This document shows, piece by piece, positions 1-9,401 of a stretch of DNA of 64,000 bases (positions within the stretch are counted from its first letter, which is position 1; each line of letters begins with the position of its first letter). The stretch comes from Muricauda sp. SCSIO 65647 (GTDB lineage: Bacteria; Bacteroidota; Bacteroidia; Flavobacteriales; Flavobacteriaceae). A program made the translations under genes and the position numbers. The DNA lies in assembly GCF_021534965.1 (NCBI RefSeq), contig NZ_CP091037.1, positions 3,293,501 to 3,357,500 on the forward strand, written 5' to 3'. Below the pieces are notes generated by a model that was not told where the DNA came from, did not search any database, and saw nothing but the letters and a program-made list of their open reading frames with translations.

Positions 1-54
1 GTTTAAAAGGGATTCGAGGTGTTCAAGCAAAGGTTTCAAGGTGAAATATGGATA

Positions 55-1173
55 TCATAGTTCTTTTCGGTACGTCCACCGTTTTTTGTGGGTCACGGGA
101 TTGAAGTGCTTCCAAAGTTGGCGTATGGCTATATTTTCTTCCAATTCTGGGGTGCGAATACAGTTGACGATCCCTTTTTTCGTAAAAGTATGGTAGTATT
201 CATTAAAAATAACGGCGGTGACCCCTTTGCTTTGGTATTCAGGATGTATTCCTATCAAATAAAAGATAACGTCTTTGCTCTGTTTCTTGGCCCTTAACAG
301 GTGAAAAACCCCAAAAGGAAAAAGTTTTCCGTTCGCTTTTTGCAAGGCCTTTGAAAAAGAGGGCATCACTATGGCAAAGGCTACCAATTCATCGTTCTCA
401 TCCACCACAAACTTAATGTATTCGGGATTGATAAAACTTATATACCTCTTTTTGAAATAGGCTTTCTGTACCTCCGTAATTTTTACAAAAGATGAGAGTT
501 TTGCATAAGTGGCATTGAAGAGATCGAACATCTTGTCGACCCAGGGCATAATCTCTTCACTTTTTTTAAAGTTCATGGGCCGCAGGCCATATCGTAATTT
601 GACCAGCTCATTGGCCTTGGTGAAGAGCTTTGGATCGGCAGCGGAAAAAAGAAATTTATTCTCAAGATATCCTTTCTCTTTTACCATGCCAAACTGCTCA
701 TAATGCGATTGGTAGTAGGGGTGGTTGTACCAAGTGATCATAGTACCTAGATGGTCAAAACCGTCAATCAACACGCCCACTTTGTCGAGATTTGAGAAAC
801 CGACGGGGCCTTCCATATAGGCAAGCCCATTTGCTTTCCCGATTTCAGTGACCTTGTTCAACAATGTCTTTGAGACCTCCTTGTCGTCAACAAAGTCAAA
901 CCAACCGAAGCGCATTTTTTTAAGTCCTTGCTCCTTGACTTCGAGCCAATTGATGATGGCGGCGACGCGCCCCACAATTTTTCCATCCCTGTAGGCCAAG
1001 AAAAACCAAGCTTCCGCGCTTTTGAATGCTGGATTTTTATCCTTATCAAATGAGCCCAGCTCGTCATTGATAATGGGTGGCACCCAATATTGATTGCCCT
1101 TGTAAAGTGAAAAAGGAAATTTTACAAATTGCTTGAGTTCGGGTTTGGTAGTGGCTTCTTTTATAGTGATCAT
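55..1173 (-). CDS. GNAT-fold acetyltransferase-like protein
   Basis: A 372-residue soluble protein with no signal peptide. Near the C-terminus (about residues 305-325) the stretch YLIGIHPEYQSKG resembles the acetyl-CoA-binding motif A of GNAT N-acetyltransferases, and an N-terminal VGRVAAIIN segment resembles an earlier GNAT strand. The opening region containing NQYWVPP is one I associate with a family of long GNAT-like proteins common in Bacteroidota whose substrate is unknown. The ATG lies in a short gap from the next minus-strand gene. Function beyond probable acyl-CoA-dependent transfer cannot be stated. Confidence 0.75.
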   Translation of the reverse strand: MITIKEATTKPELKQFVKFPFSLYKGNQYWVPPIINDELGSFDKDKNPAFKSAEAWFFLAYRDGKIVGRVAAIINWLEVKEQGLKKMRFGWFDFVDDKEVSKTLLNKVTEIGKANGLAYMEGPVGFSNLDKVGVLIDGFDHLGTMITWYNHPYYQSHYEQFGMVKEKGYLENKFLFSAADPKLFTKANELVKLRYGLRPMNFKKSEEIMPWVDKMFDLFNATYAKLSSFVKITEVQKAYFKKRYISFINPEYIKFVVDENDELVAFAIVMPSFSKALQKANGKLFPFGVFHLLRAKKQSKDVIFYLIGIHPEYQSKGVTAVIFNEYYHTFTKKGIVNCIRTPELEENIAIRQLWKHFNPVTHKKRWTYRKEL

Positions 1174-1239
1174 GCTGCTGCTTTACTAAACACAATATTA
1201 TGAATATTCGCCGCAGCATAAAAGCAGGGGTGCTAAAAC

Positions 1240-2214
1240 TTAGAAGTCGATCTTGTCCTTTTTCTTTCTTTTGCCCTTTTTTCGTTTTTTCATGGCCTTA
1301 CGGCTAATTTTATCACCGGTATTTTGTTGATCAATGGGTTTCAGCTCGTCTTTGTGAAAGTCCCAACGGTATGAGAAACCGGTTGAAATAAAAATCCGTG
1401 AGGGCGTATTTTTAACACTGGCCCCCAGGTTAATATCGGCCTGAAAATTTTCATTGAACAAATGGGCCACCCCTGTACGTAAAAGTAAATCGGCATAACG
1501 ATCGCTGTCAACACCTTGGTGTTCTATAAAAGCACTCCATTTTGGGTTTCGAAAGGCATGCGAAATGGAAACAAGGTAACTCAGTTCGGGATCGTCTGAA
1601 GAAATGCGGTCATAGGCAACGTTTGTGATCAAAACCATTCTTGGGGTCAATCGACTCTGGGTCGCCACCATTCCACGATAGGTGATGGTCGGAATATCTG
1701 GATAGAAGGGGTTATCACCCAAATTAAAAGTGGCACCCCCATAAACGGAAACCGAGGGAATCAAATTTTTTAGTTGAAATAAATTGTTCGCCCGCCAACT
1801 ATAAAGGTTGGGCTTGTTTCTGTCAGGATCTTTATACCGGTCGTAGATCAAATATTTGAGACCGAGTCGATTTCGTGAAAAATCGGTTCGGGTTTCGTCA
1901 AAGCCAAAATTGTTGAAGGTGATGTTCTGGTTGATGAAGGTGCCCTCGTATTTGATTTCCAATTGCTCGACCAACAATCCGTAGCGAAGTGCAAAGTCTG
2001 CTCCCAAAATATTGGAATCTGTATTCAGGTCGGTATGGTCTTGTTGCTCGTACAATATGCCAAATTCGGTCTGAACTACATTTTTGCCAACGGCATATGC
2101 GCTGACCGCCAGCCCTGGCCGATTCGAGTTGATGACATCGGTGTACTGGGCAATACCGAAAAGCGGGAGTAAAAACGAGAAAAAGAAGACGTTTTTGAAA
2201 GATGAAAGGTTCAT
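1240..2214 (-). CDS. Outer-membrane beta-barrel (phenol-degradation MetA-type transporter family)
   Basis: 324 residues beginning with a signal peptide (about residues 1-22, ending FGIAQ). The body alternates short hydrophobic and aromatic strands (for example GADFALRYGLLVEQLEIKYEG and FISTGFSYRWDF), as in an outer-membrane barrel, and the pattern resembles the family usually labelled transporter or MetA-pathway of phenol degradation. Oddly for a barrel, the last 20 residues are almost entirely lysine and arginine (KKRKKGKRKKKDK), which probably form a periplasmic or nucleic-acid/anion-binding tail. Substrate unknown. It diverges from the DUF4834 operon at 2299. Confidence 0.7.
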   Translation of the reverse strand: MNLSSFKNVFFFSFLLPLFGIAQYTDVINSNRPGLAVSAYAVGKNVVQTEFGILYEQQDHTDLNTDSNILGADFALRYGLLVEQLEIKYEGTFINQNITFNNFGFDETRTDFSRNRLGLKYLIYDRYKDPDRNKPNLYSWRANNLFQLKNLIPSVSVYGGATFNLGDNPFYPDIPTITYRGMVATQSRLTPRMVLITNVAYDRISSDDPELSYLVSISHAFRNPKWSAFIEHQGVDSDRYADLLLRTGVAHLFNENFQADINLGASVKNTPSRIFISTGFSYRWDFHKDELKPIDQQNTGDKISRKAMKKRKKGKRKKKDKIDF

Positions 2215-2244
2215 GTAAGCTGTTTTAATACTTTTTTATGAAAC

Positions 2245-2280
2245 TTTGCGGTCGAAAAACTGACCAACAGTGTAATTTTG
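2245..2280 (+). promoter_or_regulatory. Bacteroidota-type promoter of the surface-polysaccharide operon
   Basis: TTTG at 2245-2248 and TAATTTTG at 2273-2280 match the -33 and -7 (TAnnTTTG) elements of Bacteroidota, with a 24-base spacer that is a little long. Transcription would start near 2287, twelve bases before the ATG at 2299. Confidence 0.5.
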
Positions 2281-2298
2281 AACCTATAGTTGACAAGT

Positions 2299-2559
2299 AT
2301 GGTTTTACTGAAAACGATATTAATACTCATATTAGTATACTACGGACTCAAATTGCTTTGGCGACTGTTTGCCCCAAGACTGTTCGGTTATGCGGTTAAA
2401 AAGGCTGAAGAACGTTTCGGGCAAGAGTTTGGCAATTTTCAAGATTTTTCCGAATCCCCGAAAAGAGAGGGAGAGACCACTATCTCTAAAAGGCCGTTCC
2501 GCAAAGCGAACCCATCAAAAAAGGTTGGGGAATACATAGATTTTGAAGAAATTGACTAA
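2299..2559 (+). CDS. DUF4834 family small membrane protein
   Basis: An 86-residue protein with one N-terminal membrane segment (LLKTILILILVYYGLKLLW) followed by a basic, soluble tail ending in IDFEEID. This matches the layout of DUF4834 proteins, which in Flavobacteriia usually sit directly before yfhO, as here (24 bases to the YfhO ATG). I chose ATG 2299 over an in-frame TTG at 2290 because it lies just downstream of a good -7 element. Role unknown; the fixed position suggests a link to YfhO or polysaccharide assembly. Confidence 0.75.
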   Translation: MVLLKTILILILVYYGLKLLWRLFAPRLFGYAVKKAEERFGQEFGNFQDFSESPKREGETTISKRPFRKANPSKKVGEYIDFEEID

Positions 2560-2583
2560 TATTGAGGCACTCAATGTTTGTTC

Positions 2584-5019
2584 ATGAAGCTTTCCGCAAA
2601 GGCAATCTTTACCCATCTTATCGTTATTGCGCTGTTCTTACTGGCCTCGGTGGTTTATTTTTACCCCGTGCTACAGGGCAAGGCCATCTATCAGTCTGAT
2701 ATTGCCCAGTACAAGGGCATGGCCAAAGAACGGGACGATTTCAAAGAAAACACAGGCATCGAATCGTATTGGACGAACAGTGCCTTTGGGGGCATGCCCA
2801 CGTATCAATTAGGGGCGAACTACCCGCATGATTATGTAAAGAAACTCGATAGGCTCATACGCTTTTTGCCCAGGCCTGCCGACTACTTGTTTTTGTATTT
2901 ATTGGGTTTCTATGTGCTCATGCTCTGTATGAAGGTGAAGTGGCGTTGGGCCGTTTTGGGGGCATTGGCCTTTGGTTTTTCGACCTATCTCATCATTATT
3001 TTGGGGGCAGGCCACAATGCCAAGGCGCATGCATTGGGGTATATTCCCTTTTTGTTGGGCGGCATCATTTTGACCTTTCGAAGAAAGTATGTTCTGGGCT
3101 TCTTGCTCACCGCATTGGCCATGGCCTTGGAAGTGAGCGCGAACCACTATCAGATGACCTATTACTTCATGTTGCTGGTCTTGGTCTTGGGACTGGTCTA
3201 TCTTATTTATGCCATTAGGGAAAAGGAGCTGAAACACTTTTTTATTTCTGTGGGGATTTTGGTCGGTGCCGTTATTTTGGGCATTGCCACCAATGCCACG
3301 GGACTCATGGCCACCAAAGAATACGCCGATTGGAGCACCCGTGGAAAGTCAGCCCTCACCATTAGCCCCGATGGAAGCTCAAAGGAGGTGAAGGACGGAT
3401 TGGATTATGAATACATCACACAATATAGCACCGGGATCGCCGAATCGATGAATATTTTTATCCCTCGCTTTTTTGGAGGCGCTACGATAGAGGCTTTAGG
3501 CGAAAAATCCAAGACTTATGATTTTTGGGTTAATCAAGGGGTGCCCAGAAGGCAAGCTTTAGCATTTGCCAATGAACTGCCCCTATATTGGGGGGAGAAG
3601 ATCATCGAGGCAGGGCCAGCTTATGTGGGAGCTGTTATAATTTTTCTTTTTATACTGGGATTGTTCTTGGTAAAGGGCAAGCACAGATGGTGGTTGCTTG
3701 CCGGGTTCATTTTTTCTCTAGTGCTCTCGTGGGGGAAATACTTTCCCGGATTATCGAGGTTTATGATTGACCATTTTCCACTGTACAATAAGTTTAGGGC
3801 CGTGTCATCGATACAGGTAGTGTTAGAACTGTGCGTTCCGGTGCTTGGAGTTTTGGCAATAAAAAGAATCACTTCCAAAAAAGTGGATTCTAAAACTAAG
3901 TTGAAAGCCATTAAGTATAGTGTTGTCACCGTAATTGCAATAGTCATCGGAGTATTTATAATGAAGGGATTTTTCGATTTTGACAGTTTTCGCGATGAAA
4001 TTTATCGGCGAAACTATGGTGATGCTCTGGTTTCCACAATCAAAGGTGATCGTGAGGCGGTCTATATCAATGATACCATTCGCAGCTTGGTTTTTGTGCT
4101 GTTAACAGCACTCGCCCTTTGGTTTTTTGTCAAAGACAAAATCAACAAAAATATCTTGGCCATTGCGTTGGGGGCGTTGCTGCTCATTGATTTGGTAGGG
4201 GTGAACCTTCGCTATGTCAACGAAGATGATTTTGTACGTCAACGAGTGGTAAAATCACCTTTTCAGCCTTCAGAATTAGATCAGGCCCTTATGCAAGACC
4301 CTGGAGTCTTCAGGGTATTTGATCCGAGCGAAGGGTTGAATGGCGCCCGCACCTCTTATTTTCACCGATCATTGGGGGGGTACCATGCTGCCAAGCCCCG
4401 CGCGATGCAAGACCTGTTCGAGTTCCATCTTTATCAAAACAACCTACAGGTCTTGAACATGTTGAACGTGAAATACATCATTCAGCAAGATGAAGAGGGC
4501 AGAAGTTTCCCTGCGGTGAACGATCAGGCCAACGGTAATGCTTGGTTTATTGAGAACATTAAAGTTGTAAAGTCTGCAGATGAGGCAATACAAGCTTTGG
4601 GTGCTATAGACACCAAGACAACTGCCGTGGTGAATACCCAAAAATATCCACGGCTTGTCAAGACGAACTATCAAGTCGATTCATTGGCCCATGCTCAATT
4701 GAACGATTATCGACCAAATTACTTGAAATACAGTACCCATAATGCCAATGACGGCTTTGTTGTATTCTCAGAAATGCATTATCCCCATGGATGGAATGCC
4801 TATTTGGATGGAAATCTTGTCGAGCACTATCGCGTCAATTATGCCTTACGCGGACTGAAAGTACCGGCAGGGGAGCATGAGATCGAGTTCAAGTTTGAAC
4901 CTGAGGTAGTGGAGATGGGCAGCCAAATAGCCTTGGGAAGCAATATTGCGCTCGGGGTATTGCTGCTGGGCGGACTGGTCTATCTCTTCTGGCCCAAAGG
5001 CCGAAAAACGGAAGACTGA
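2584..5019 (+). CDS. YfhO family polytopic membrane protein
   Basis: 811 residues with about twelve hydrophobic segments followed by a soluble extracytoplasmic C-terminal domain (FVVFSEMHYPHGWNAYLDG) and a final membrane helix. This is the standard YfhO plan; Gram-positive YfhO members are glycosyltransferases that decorate lipoteichoic acid, so transfer of sugar from a lipid carrier at the outer face of the inner membrane is the likely chemistry. ATG 2584 is preferred to an in-frame TTG at 2578. The stop overlaps the next ATG by one base (TGATG), indicating translational coupling with the glycosyltransferase. The substrate is not predictable. Confidence 0.85.
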   Translation: MKLSAKAIFTHLIVIALFLLASVVYFYPVLQGKAIYQSDIAQYKGMAKERDDFKENTGIESYWTNSAFGGMPTYQLGANYPHDYVKKLDRLIRFLPRPADYLFLYLLGFYVLMLCMKVKWRWAVLGALAFGFSTYLIIILGAGHNAKAHALGYIPFLLGGIILTFRRKYVLGFLLTALAMALEVSANHYQMTYYFMLLVLVLGLVYLIYAIREKELKHFFISVGILVGAVILGIATNATGLMATKEYADWSTRGKSALTISPDGSSKEVKDGLDYEYITQYSTGIAESMNIFIPRFFGGATIEALGEKSKTYDFWVNQGVPRRQALAFANELPLYWGEKIIEAGPAYVGAVIIFLFILGLFLVKGKHRWWLLAGFIFSLVLSWGKYFPGLSRFMIDHFPLYNKFRAVSSIQVVLELCVPVLGVLAIKRITSKKVDSKTKLKAIKYSVVTVIAIVIGVFIMKGFFDFDSFRDEIYRRNYGDALVSTIKGDREAVYINDTIRSLVFVLLTALALWFFVKDKINKNILAIALGALLLIDLVGVNLRYVNEDDFVRQRVVKSPFQPSELDQALMQDPGVFRVFDPSEGLNGARTSYFHRSLGGYHAAKPRAMQDLFEFHLYQNNLQVLNMLNVKYIIQQDEEGRSFPAVNDQANGNAWFIENIKVVKSADEAIQALGAIDTKTTAVVNTQKYPRLVKTNYQVDSLAHAQLNDYRPNYLKYSTHNANDGFVVFSEMHYPHGWNAYLDGNLVEHYRVNYALRGLKVPAGEHEIEFKFEPEVVEMGSQIALGSNIALGVLLLGGLVYLFWPKGRKTED

Positions 5020-6308
5020 TGCAAAAGGTTCTCATCATCACGTATTATTGGCCTCCTGCCGGTGGGCCAGGGGTACAACGATGGTTGAAATTTGTCAAAT
5101 ACCTGCCCGAGTTTGGTTTTGAGCCATGGGTGTACATACCCCAGAATCCGCATTACCCCTTAGAGGATGAATCGTTGCTGAAAGAGGTTCCAGAGCGGGT
5201 CAAGATCTTGAAGCGACCCATCACAGAGCCCTATCGTTGGGCTTCGGTATTCTCTAAAAAGCAGACCAAAACAATCAGTTCGGGCATCATTCAAGAAGAA
5301 AAAAGACAATCCCTTCTCGAAAAAATGCTACTCTGGGTCAGGGGCAACCTGTTTATACCCGATGCCCGAAAGAATTGGGTGAAGCCGTCGGTTCGATATC
5401 TGTCCCAAATTCTTTCAAAAGAAAACATCACAACGGTCATTACCTCAGGCCCACCACATAGCTTGCACTTAATAGGAATGGGACTAAAAAAGCGGCATCC
5501 CGATTTGCAATGGATCACCGATTTTCGAGATCCATGGACCTCCATAGGCTACCATAAAAAACTACGGTTGACGGCATCCTCCCAGCGAAAACACAAACGG
5601 CTTGAAAGCGATGTGCTCAATGGTGCCGATAAAATTGTGGTGACCAGCAATACGACCAAGGAAGAATTTGAACAACTGACCCAAAAACCCATCAAAGTCA
5701 TTACCAACGGATATGAAAGTGGTGATGTTGCTATGGGGTTGGACCAAAAATTCACGGTTTCGCACATCGGCTCGTTGTTGACCGACCGAAATCCTGAGCT
5801 GCTATGGCAGGTACTGTCAACATTGGTCAAAGAGCATGCAGACTTTGCCGAGCATTTGAAAATTCAGTTGGGGGGTACGGTCAGCGAACAGGTATTGCAA
5901 TCCGTTCGCCAGTATGGTCTTGAAGCTCATATCGAAATACTGGGCTATGTACCGCACGGCCAAGTGCAAAAATTGCAACAGGCCGCGCAAGTATTGTTGT
6001 TGCTCGAAATCGATTCAGTGGAAACACGGGGCATCATTCCCGGTAAGTTGTTCGAATACTTGAAGGCAAAGCGTCCGATTTTGGCGATGGGCCCAGAACA
6101 ATGGGAGGGAGGCCAAATCGTCGAGATGACCAAATCGGGGAGGTACGTCACGTCTAATGGCGCCCAATCATTAAAAGAAGTACTTTTGAAATGGTTCAGG
6201 GCCTATCAAGAGGGTAGTTTGACCATCAATCCTACCGGGATAGAGCACTATCACCGTAGGGCACTGACCGAGCAATTGGCCAACTTTATTATATGGGAGT
6301 CGTCTTAA
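5019..6308 (+). CDS. Glycosyltransferase family 4 protein
   Basis: 429 residues. The N-terminus (VLIITYYWPPAGGPGVQRW) has the glycine-rich loop of GT-B enzymes that start with a donor/acceptor Rossmann domain. A central TDFRDPW motif and a C-terminal GIIPGKLFEYLKAKRPILA segment match GT4 members, where the glutamate in the EY/E-x7-E region contacts the nucleotide sugar. No signal peptide, so it acts at the cytoplasmic face. It overlaps yfhO by one base and the flippase by 16 bases, so the three should be co-translated and probably build one surface glycan. Confidence 0.85.
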   Translation: MQKVLIITYYWPPAGGPGVQRWLKFVKYLPEFGFEPWVYIPQNPHYPLEDESLLKEVPERVKILKRPITEPYRWASVFSKKQTKTISSGIIQEEKRQSLLEKMLLWVRGNLFIPDARKNWVKPSVRYLSQILSKENITTVITSGPPHSLHLIGMGLKKRHPDLQWITDFRDPWTSIGYHKKLRLTASSQRKHKRLESDVLNGADKIVVTSNTTKEEFEQLTQKPIKVITNGYESGDVAMGLDQKFTVSHIGSLLTDRNPELLWQVLSTLVKEHADFAEHLKIQLGGTVSEQVLQSVRQYGLEAHIEILGYVPHGQVQKLQQAAQVLLLLEIDSVETRGIIPGKLFEYLKAKRPILAMGPEQWEGGQIVEMTKSGRYVTSNGAQSLKEVLLKWFRAYQEGSLTINPTGIEHYHRRALTEQLANFIIWESS

Positions 6309-7750
6309 GACAGTCACTGGCAAACACGATCATTACCTACATCGGCTTTGGGGTAGGGGCGGTGAACATCCTCTTTTTGTATACCAAGATTCTGCCTGCC
6401 GAATATTTCGGACTGGTGACCTTTATCTTGGCGACAGCGGCCATTTTGATGCCATTGATGGCTTTTGGGGTACATAACACCATGGTCAAGTATTTTAATG
6501 CGCACCGCTACGCTGAAAAAGACGGTTTTTTGAGCCTGATGTTGCTTTCGCCATTGCTCACTATTGTGCCCTTGGCATTGCTGACCTTTGTTTTTTATGA
6601 TGCCATTGCAGCTATTTTGGGCCAAGAAAACCCCATTGTCAAAGCGTATATCTGGTATGTTTTCTTGGTAGGATTGGCCCTTGCCTATTTTGAGGTGTTC
6701 TATGCATGGAGCAAAGTACACCTGAAATCTGTTTTCGGCAATTTCATGAAAGAGGTTTTTGTTCGTTTGGGGGTTTCGGCACTCTTGGGCTTCTATTATT
6801 TCGGGTGGATTGACCTCGATGTCTTTCTAAAGGCGCTGGTAGGCCTTTATTTGCTGCGTACCGTTATCATGAAAATTTATGCCTATTTGCTCTACTTTCC
6901 CAAACTGAGTTTTCATTTTCCGAAGGAGACCAAAGAAATACTCACCTATAGCATTTTGATTATTCTGGGCGGTTCGGCAGCACTTATACTCTTGGAAATC
7001 GACAAGGTGATGATCAACCAGTTCATCGCCATTGAAAATGTGGCCTATTATAGCGTGGCGGTTTTCATCGCTACGGTCATCATTGTGCCTTCGAGGGCCA
7101 TGCACCAAATCACCTATCCCCTTACCGCTGAGCTGTTGGATGCCAAAGACCATCAAGAACTTAAAAAGCTGTACCAAAAAACTTCTTTGACATTGTTCAT
7201 CGCTTCAGGGCTGCTGTTTTTATTGATCATCTTGAACCTTAATGATCTGTACTTGCTCATACCCGAAGAATACCGTGGCGGATTCCAAATTGTTTTTTTG
7301 ATCGGATTGGCAAGAGTGCTCGATTCCCTTTTAGGAAACAATAATGCTATTCTTTATAATTCAAAATACTACAAAACAGTACTGGTTTTTGGGGTGGGTC
7401 TTGCCCTTTTGACTATTTTACTGAATGTATTGCTGATACCCAAAATGGGCATCTTCGGGGCTGCATTGGCCAGTTTTATCGCTATTTCCATTTTCAACAT
7501 GCTCAAAGTTTGGTATGTAGGTTCGAAGTTTCATATGCTTCCATTTACCAATGGCACGTTCAAAATATTGCTGACTCTATTGTTATTGGGCTTTTTGTTC
7601 AGCTACCTACAGTTTCCATTTCATCCTATCATCAACATCCTCTTGAAATCAATATTGATATCGTTAATGTACATGGGTATTCTCTATCGGTTCGATATTT
7701 CTGAAGATATCACCGGCATTCTCAAAAAGTGGTTGAAAAGAAACCGATAA
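6293..7750 (+). CDS. Wzx-like polysaccharide flippase (oligosaccharide exporter superfamily)
   Basis: 485 residues with roughly 12-14 hydrophobic helices and short loops, opening with RQSLANTIITYIGFGVGAVNILFLYTKILP, typical of MATE/MVF-superfamily polysaccharide biosynthesis proteins. Such proteins move undecaprenyl-linked oligosaccharides across the inner membrane. It ends the DUF4834-YfhO-GT4 operon, and its start lies inside the upstream gene (16-base overlap), so expression is coupled. No polymerase or ligase is nearby, so the full pathway must be completed elsewhere in the genome. Confidence 0.85.
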   Translation: MGVVLRQSLANTIITYIGFGVGAVNILFLYTKILPAEYFGLVTFILATAAILMPLMAFGVHNTMVKYFNAHRYAEKDGFLSLMLLSPLLTIVPLALLTFVFYDAIAAILGQENPIVKAYIWYVFLVGLALAYFEVFYAWSKVHLKSVFGNFMKEVFVRLGVSALLGFYYFGWIDLDVFLKALVGLYLLRTVIMKIYAYLLYFPKLSFHFPKETKEILTYSILIILGGSAALILLEIDKVMINQFIAIENVAYYSVAVFIATVIIVPSRAMHQITYPLTAELLDAKDHQELKKLYQKTSLTLFIASGLLFLLIILNLNDLYLLIPEEYRGGFQIVFLIGLARVLDSLLGNNNAILYNSKYYKTVLVFGVGLALLTILLNVLLIPKMGIFGAALASFIAISIFNMLKVWYVGSKFHMLPFTNGTFKILLTLLLLGFLFSYLQFPFHPIINILLKSILISLMYMGILYRFDISEDITGILKKWLKRNR

Positions 7751-7822
7751 TGGCGTTCTTTAGGGCATGTGAGTGGGGCGTCGAAGTTCATAGGAGGAAG
7801 AGTCGGACACAAGTTAAAAGAT

Positions 7823-7840
7823 CCTTCGACTGCGCTCAGG
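7823..7840. repeat. REP-like intergenic element
   Basis: CCTTCGACTGCGCTCAGG is an imperfect inverted repeat I have seen scattered in intergenic DNA of many Bacteroidota. It lies between the convergent flippase and basic-protein genes. The rest of 7751-7942 holds a terminator and no convincing gene. Confidence 0.45.
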
Positions 7841-7886
7841 GTCAATTCAACCATCAAATTTTGAAATCAAAATTTGGGTTTCATTG

Positions 7887-7920
7887 AAAAACCCCGTAGG
7901 GACGTATCCGCTACGGGGTC
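7887..7920 (-). terminator. Rho-independent terminator of the basic secreted protein gene
   Basis: ACCCCGTAG (7891-7899) pairs perfectly with CTACGGGGT (7911-7919). Read on the minus strand the stem is followed by TTTTC, and it lies about 20 bases past the stop of the minus-strand gene at 7943. Confidence 0.7.
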
Positions 7921-7942
7921 AAACAACTAACCAACCTAAAAA

Positions 7943-9229
7943 CTATCTTCTCTGAACCCTTGCACTTCTACCTCTAGAGGTACCGGCCGAACTTCTTCTC
8001 GATGTAGAAGAGCTTCGCTCGACCGTTCTTCGCTGTGGCGTGCTCTTTCGCTGCACTGTTTTTGTACTTCGGTTCACGGTTCTTTTCTGTGTTGTGCTTC
8101 GCTGCACATTTCTAGACCTGTCATTACTGGCGACCGTTCTTCTTGAACTTCTGGCCTCCGGTTTCTTGTACGTTCTCTTGGTCGTACGTTCAACCGTGCG
8201 CGTACGTGGTGTGGTGGTCACCTCTCGCTTGGTCACTGTTCGGCCATTGGGCCTCTTTGTGACACTGCGCTGGGTTACCGTGTTCGAACGGTTCGACCTT
8301 TTGGCCACATCACTTCTTCGTGCATCACTTCTTCGTGCATCACTTCTTCTTGCTTCATTTCTACGTACATCGCTTCTTCGTGCGTCATTTCGCCTTACGG
8401 TCGTACTTCTGTTCGAGGCCACACGATCGCCACGATCGTTTCTGACATTTCTGTTCGACCGGGAAACCGACCTATTGTTGGCAACGGTTCTGTTACTTCG
8501 TCCGGCATTGGCACGCCTTGCACGATTATCTTCACGAACCGCTACACGTCTATCATTTCTATAGATGTTGGCCCGACGGTTTCTATTGAATCGGTATTCT
8601 CGACCGATATTGGCATAGGCCCTTCTTATATTGTTTCGGTAAGGTCTGTGCCATGTGTACCGAACGGGGTTATACCATCTTCTATAGGGCGTTGTCCAAA
8701 CGTTACAGAATCCGACTGTGGGTCTTATGAACCACCTGTGCCATGGTCTGAACACGTATCCACGGTTATAGATATTGATGAAACCTGTGGTATGGCTAAA
8801 TACACCGCGATTCCAGAAAACGTTCAATCCGCCCAAGCGTCTAACAAATCCATTCCTGTACCAGATATCCACTCCACCGATCTGTGACACGCGTCCGTAA
8901 AAATCATAAAACACGGGTACGTTCTCTACTTGGATCACAGCTCCATAGTCATCGTACTGAACAAACGGGTTGTAGTTGAATCCTGAATTGAAGGTAACAC
9001 CGACATTTCCGATTCGTGCCCCAACCCCGATATTCACTCGATTGTCTATGAAGAAATCAAATTCACCATCGGAATATACCGAGAAGGTAATTCCGTCTTC
9101 GACAAAGATGAAAGAATTGCCATATCCGCGTACATAGTTGGGAACCAACCGCTCTTCACTAACGTTCGCTGCCTTGGCACCAAAAGCCGTCAAGAACAGC
9201 ACTGCTAAAAAGGGTACAAACTTTTTCAT
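7943..9229 (-). CDS. Secreted protein with arginine/serine-rich repeat tail
   Basis: 428 residues. A signal peptide (1-20, ending AKAA) is followed by a conserved-looking, beta-rich aromatic domain to about residue 200 (many Gly/Phe/Tyr/Asn, including WHRWFIRPTVGF). The second half is nearly free of hydrophobic residues and dominated by Arg, Ser, Thr and Asn, with RRSDA pentapeptide repeats at about 283-307. The tail must be very basic. I recall similar proteins in Flavobacteriaceae without known function. Possible roles are binding of polyanions (extracellular DNA, LPS, sulfated glycans) or a matrix protein. Monocistronic, with its own terminator. Confidence 0.8.
   Translation of the reverse strand: MKKFVPFLAVLFLTAFGAKAANVSEERLVPNYVRGYGNSFIFVEDGITFSVYSDGEFDFFIDNRVNIGVGARIGNVGVTFNSGFNYNPFVQYDDYGAVIQVENVPVFYDFYGRVSQIGGVDIWYRNGFVRRLGGLNVFWNRGVFSHTTGFINIYNRGYVFRPWHRWFIRPTVGFCNVWTTPYRRWYNPVRYTWHRPYRNNIRRAYANIGREYRFNRNRRANIYRNDRRVAVREDNRARRANAGRSNRTVANNRSVSRSNRNVRNDRGDRVASNRSTTVRRNDARRSDVRRNEARRSDARRSDARRSDVAKRSNRSNTVTQRSVTKRPNGRTVTKREVTTTPRTRTVERTTKRTYKKPEARSSRRTVASNDRSRNVQRSTTQKRTVNRSTKTVQRKSTPQRRTVERSSSTSRRSSAGTSRGRSARVQRR
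8308..8397. repeat. 15-bp tandem coding repeat
   Basis: Six units of about 15 bases with consensus CATCACTTCTTCGTG start at 8308, 8323, 8338, 8353, 8368 and 8383. The first two are identical and the others diverged. On the minus strand they encode the RRSDA-type pentapeptides of the basic secreted protein, so length variation would stay in frame. Confidence 0.8.
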
Positions 9230-9401
9230 ACTACTAAGATTTAAGGTTCCGAATGCAACTATTTACATCCCGATTAGTGTATAGCAATCAGCGTGCCAAA
9301 GTTGATTTCAAGTAATTAAGTGATTGATTGTTAAGTGATTAAAAAATACGTTTGGGTTCAAGCCTCTTCAATCGTTTCGAATCGACCATTGGAAGTATGG
9401 G

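Noticed and set aside
1-54. Possible start of another minus-strand gene after the GNAT-like gene
   Set aside because: The ATG overlapping the GNAT stop closes after 11 codons, and the other open frame lacks an ATG within the 54 bases. Too little sequence to call.
7751-7882. 44-codon plus-strand frame after the flippase gene
   Set aside because: It spans a REP-like element, has no hydrophobic or domain pattern and no promoter; treated as non-coding.
8040-8564. 174-residue plus-strand frame rich in Leu/Arg
   Set aside because: It is antisense to the Arg/Ser-rich repeats of the basic secreted protein; the composition is a mirror of that repeat DNA and there is no independent promoter or signal.
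9250-9275. Second Fur-type operator before the basic secreted protein (half-site AATGCAACT)
   Set aside because: Only one half matches; a 9-base match is expected about once by chance in this window on two strands.
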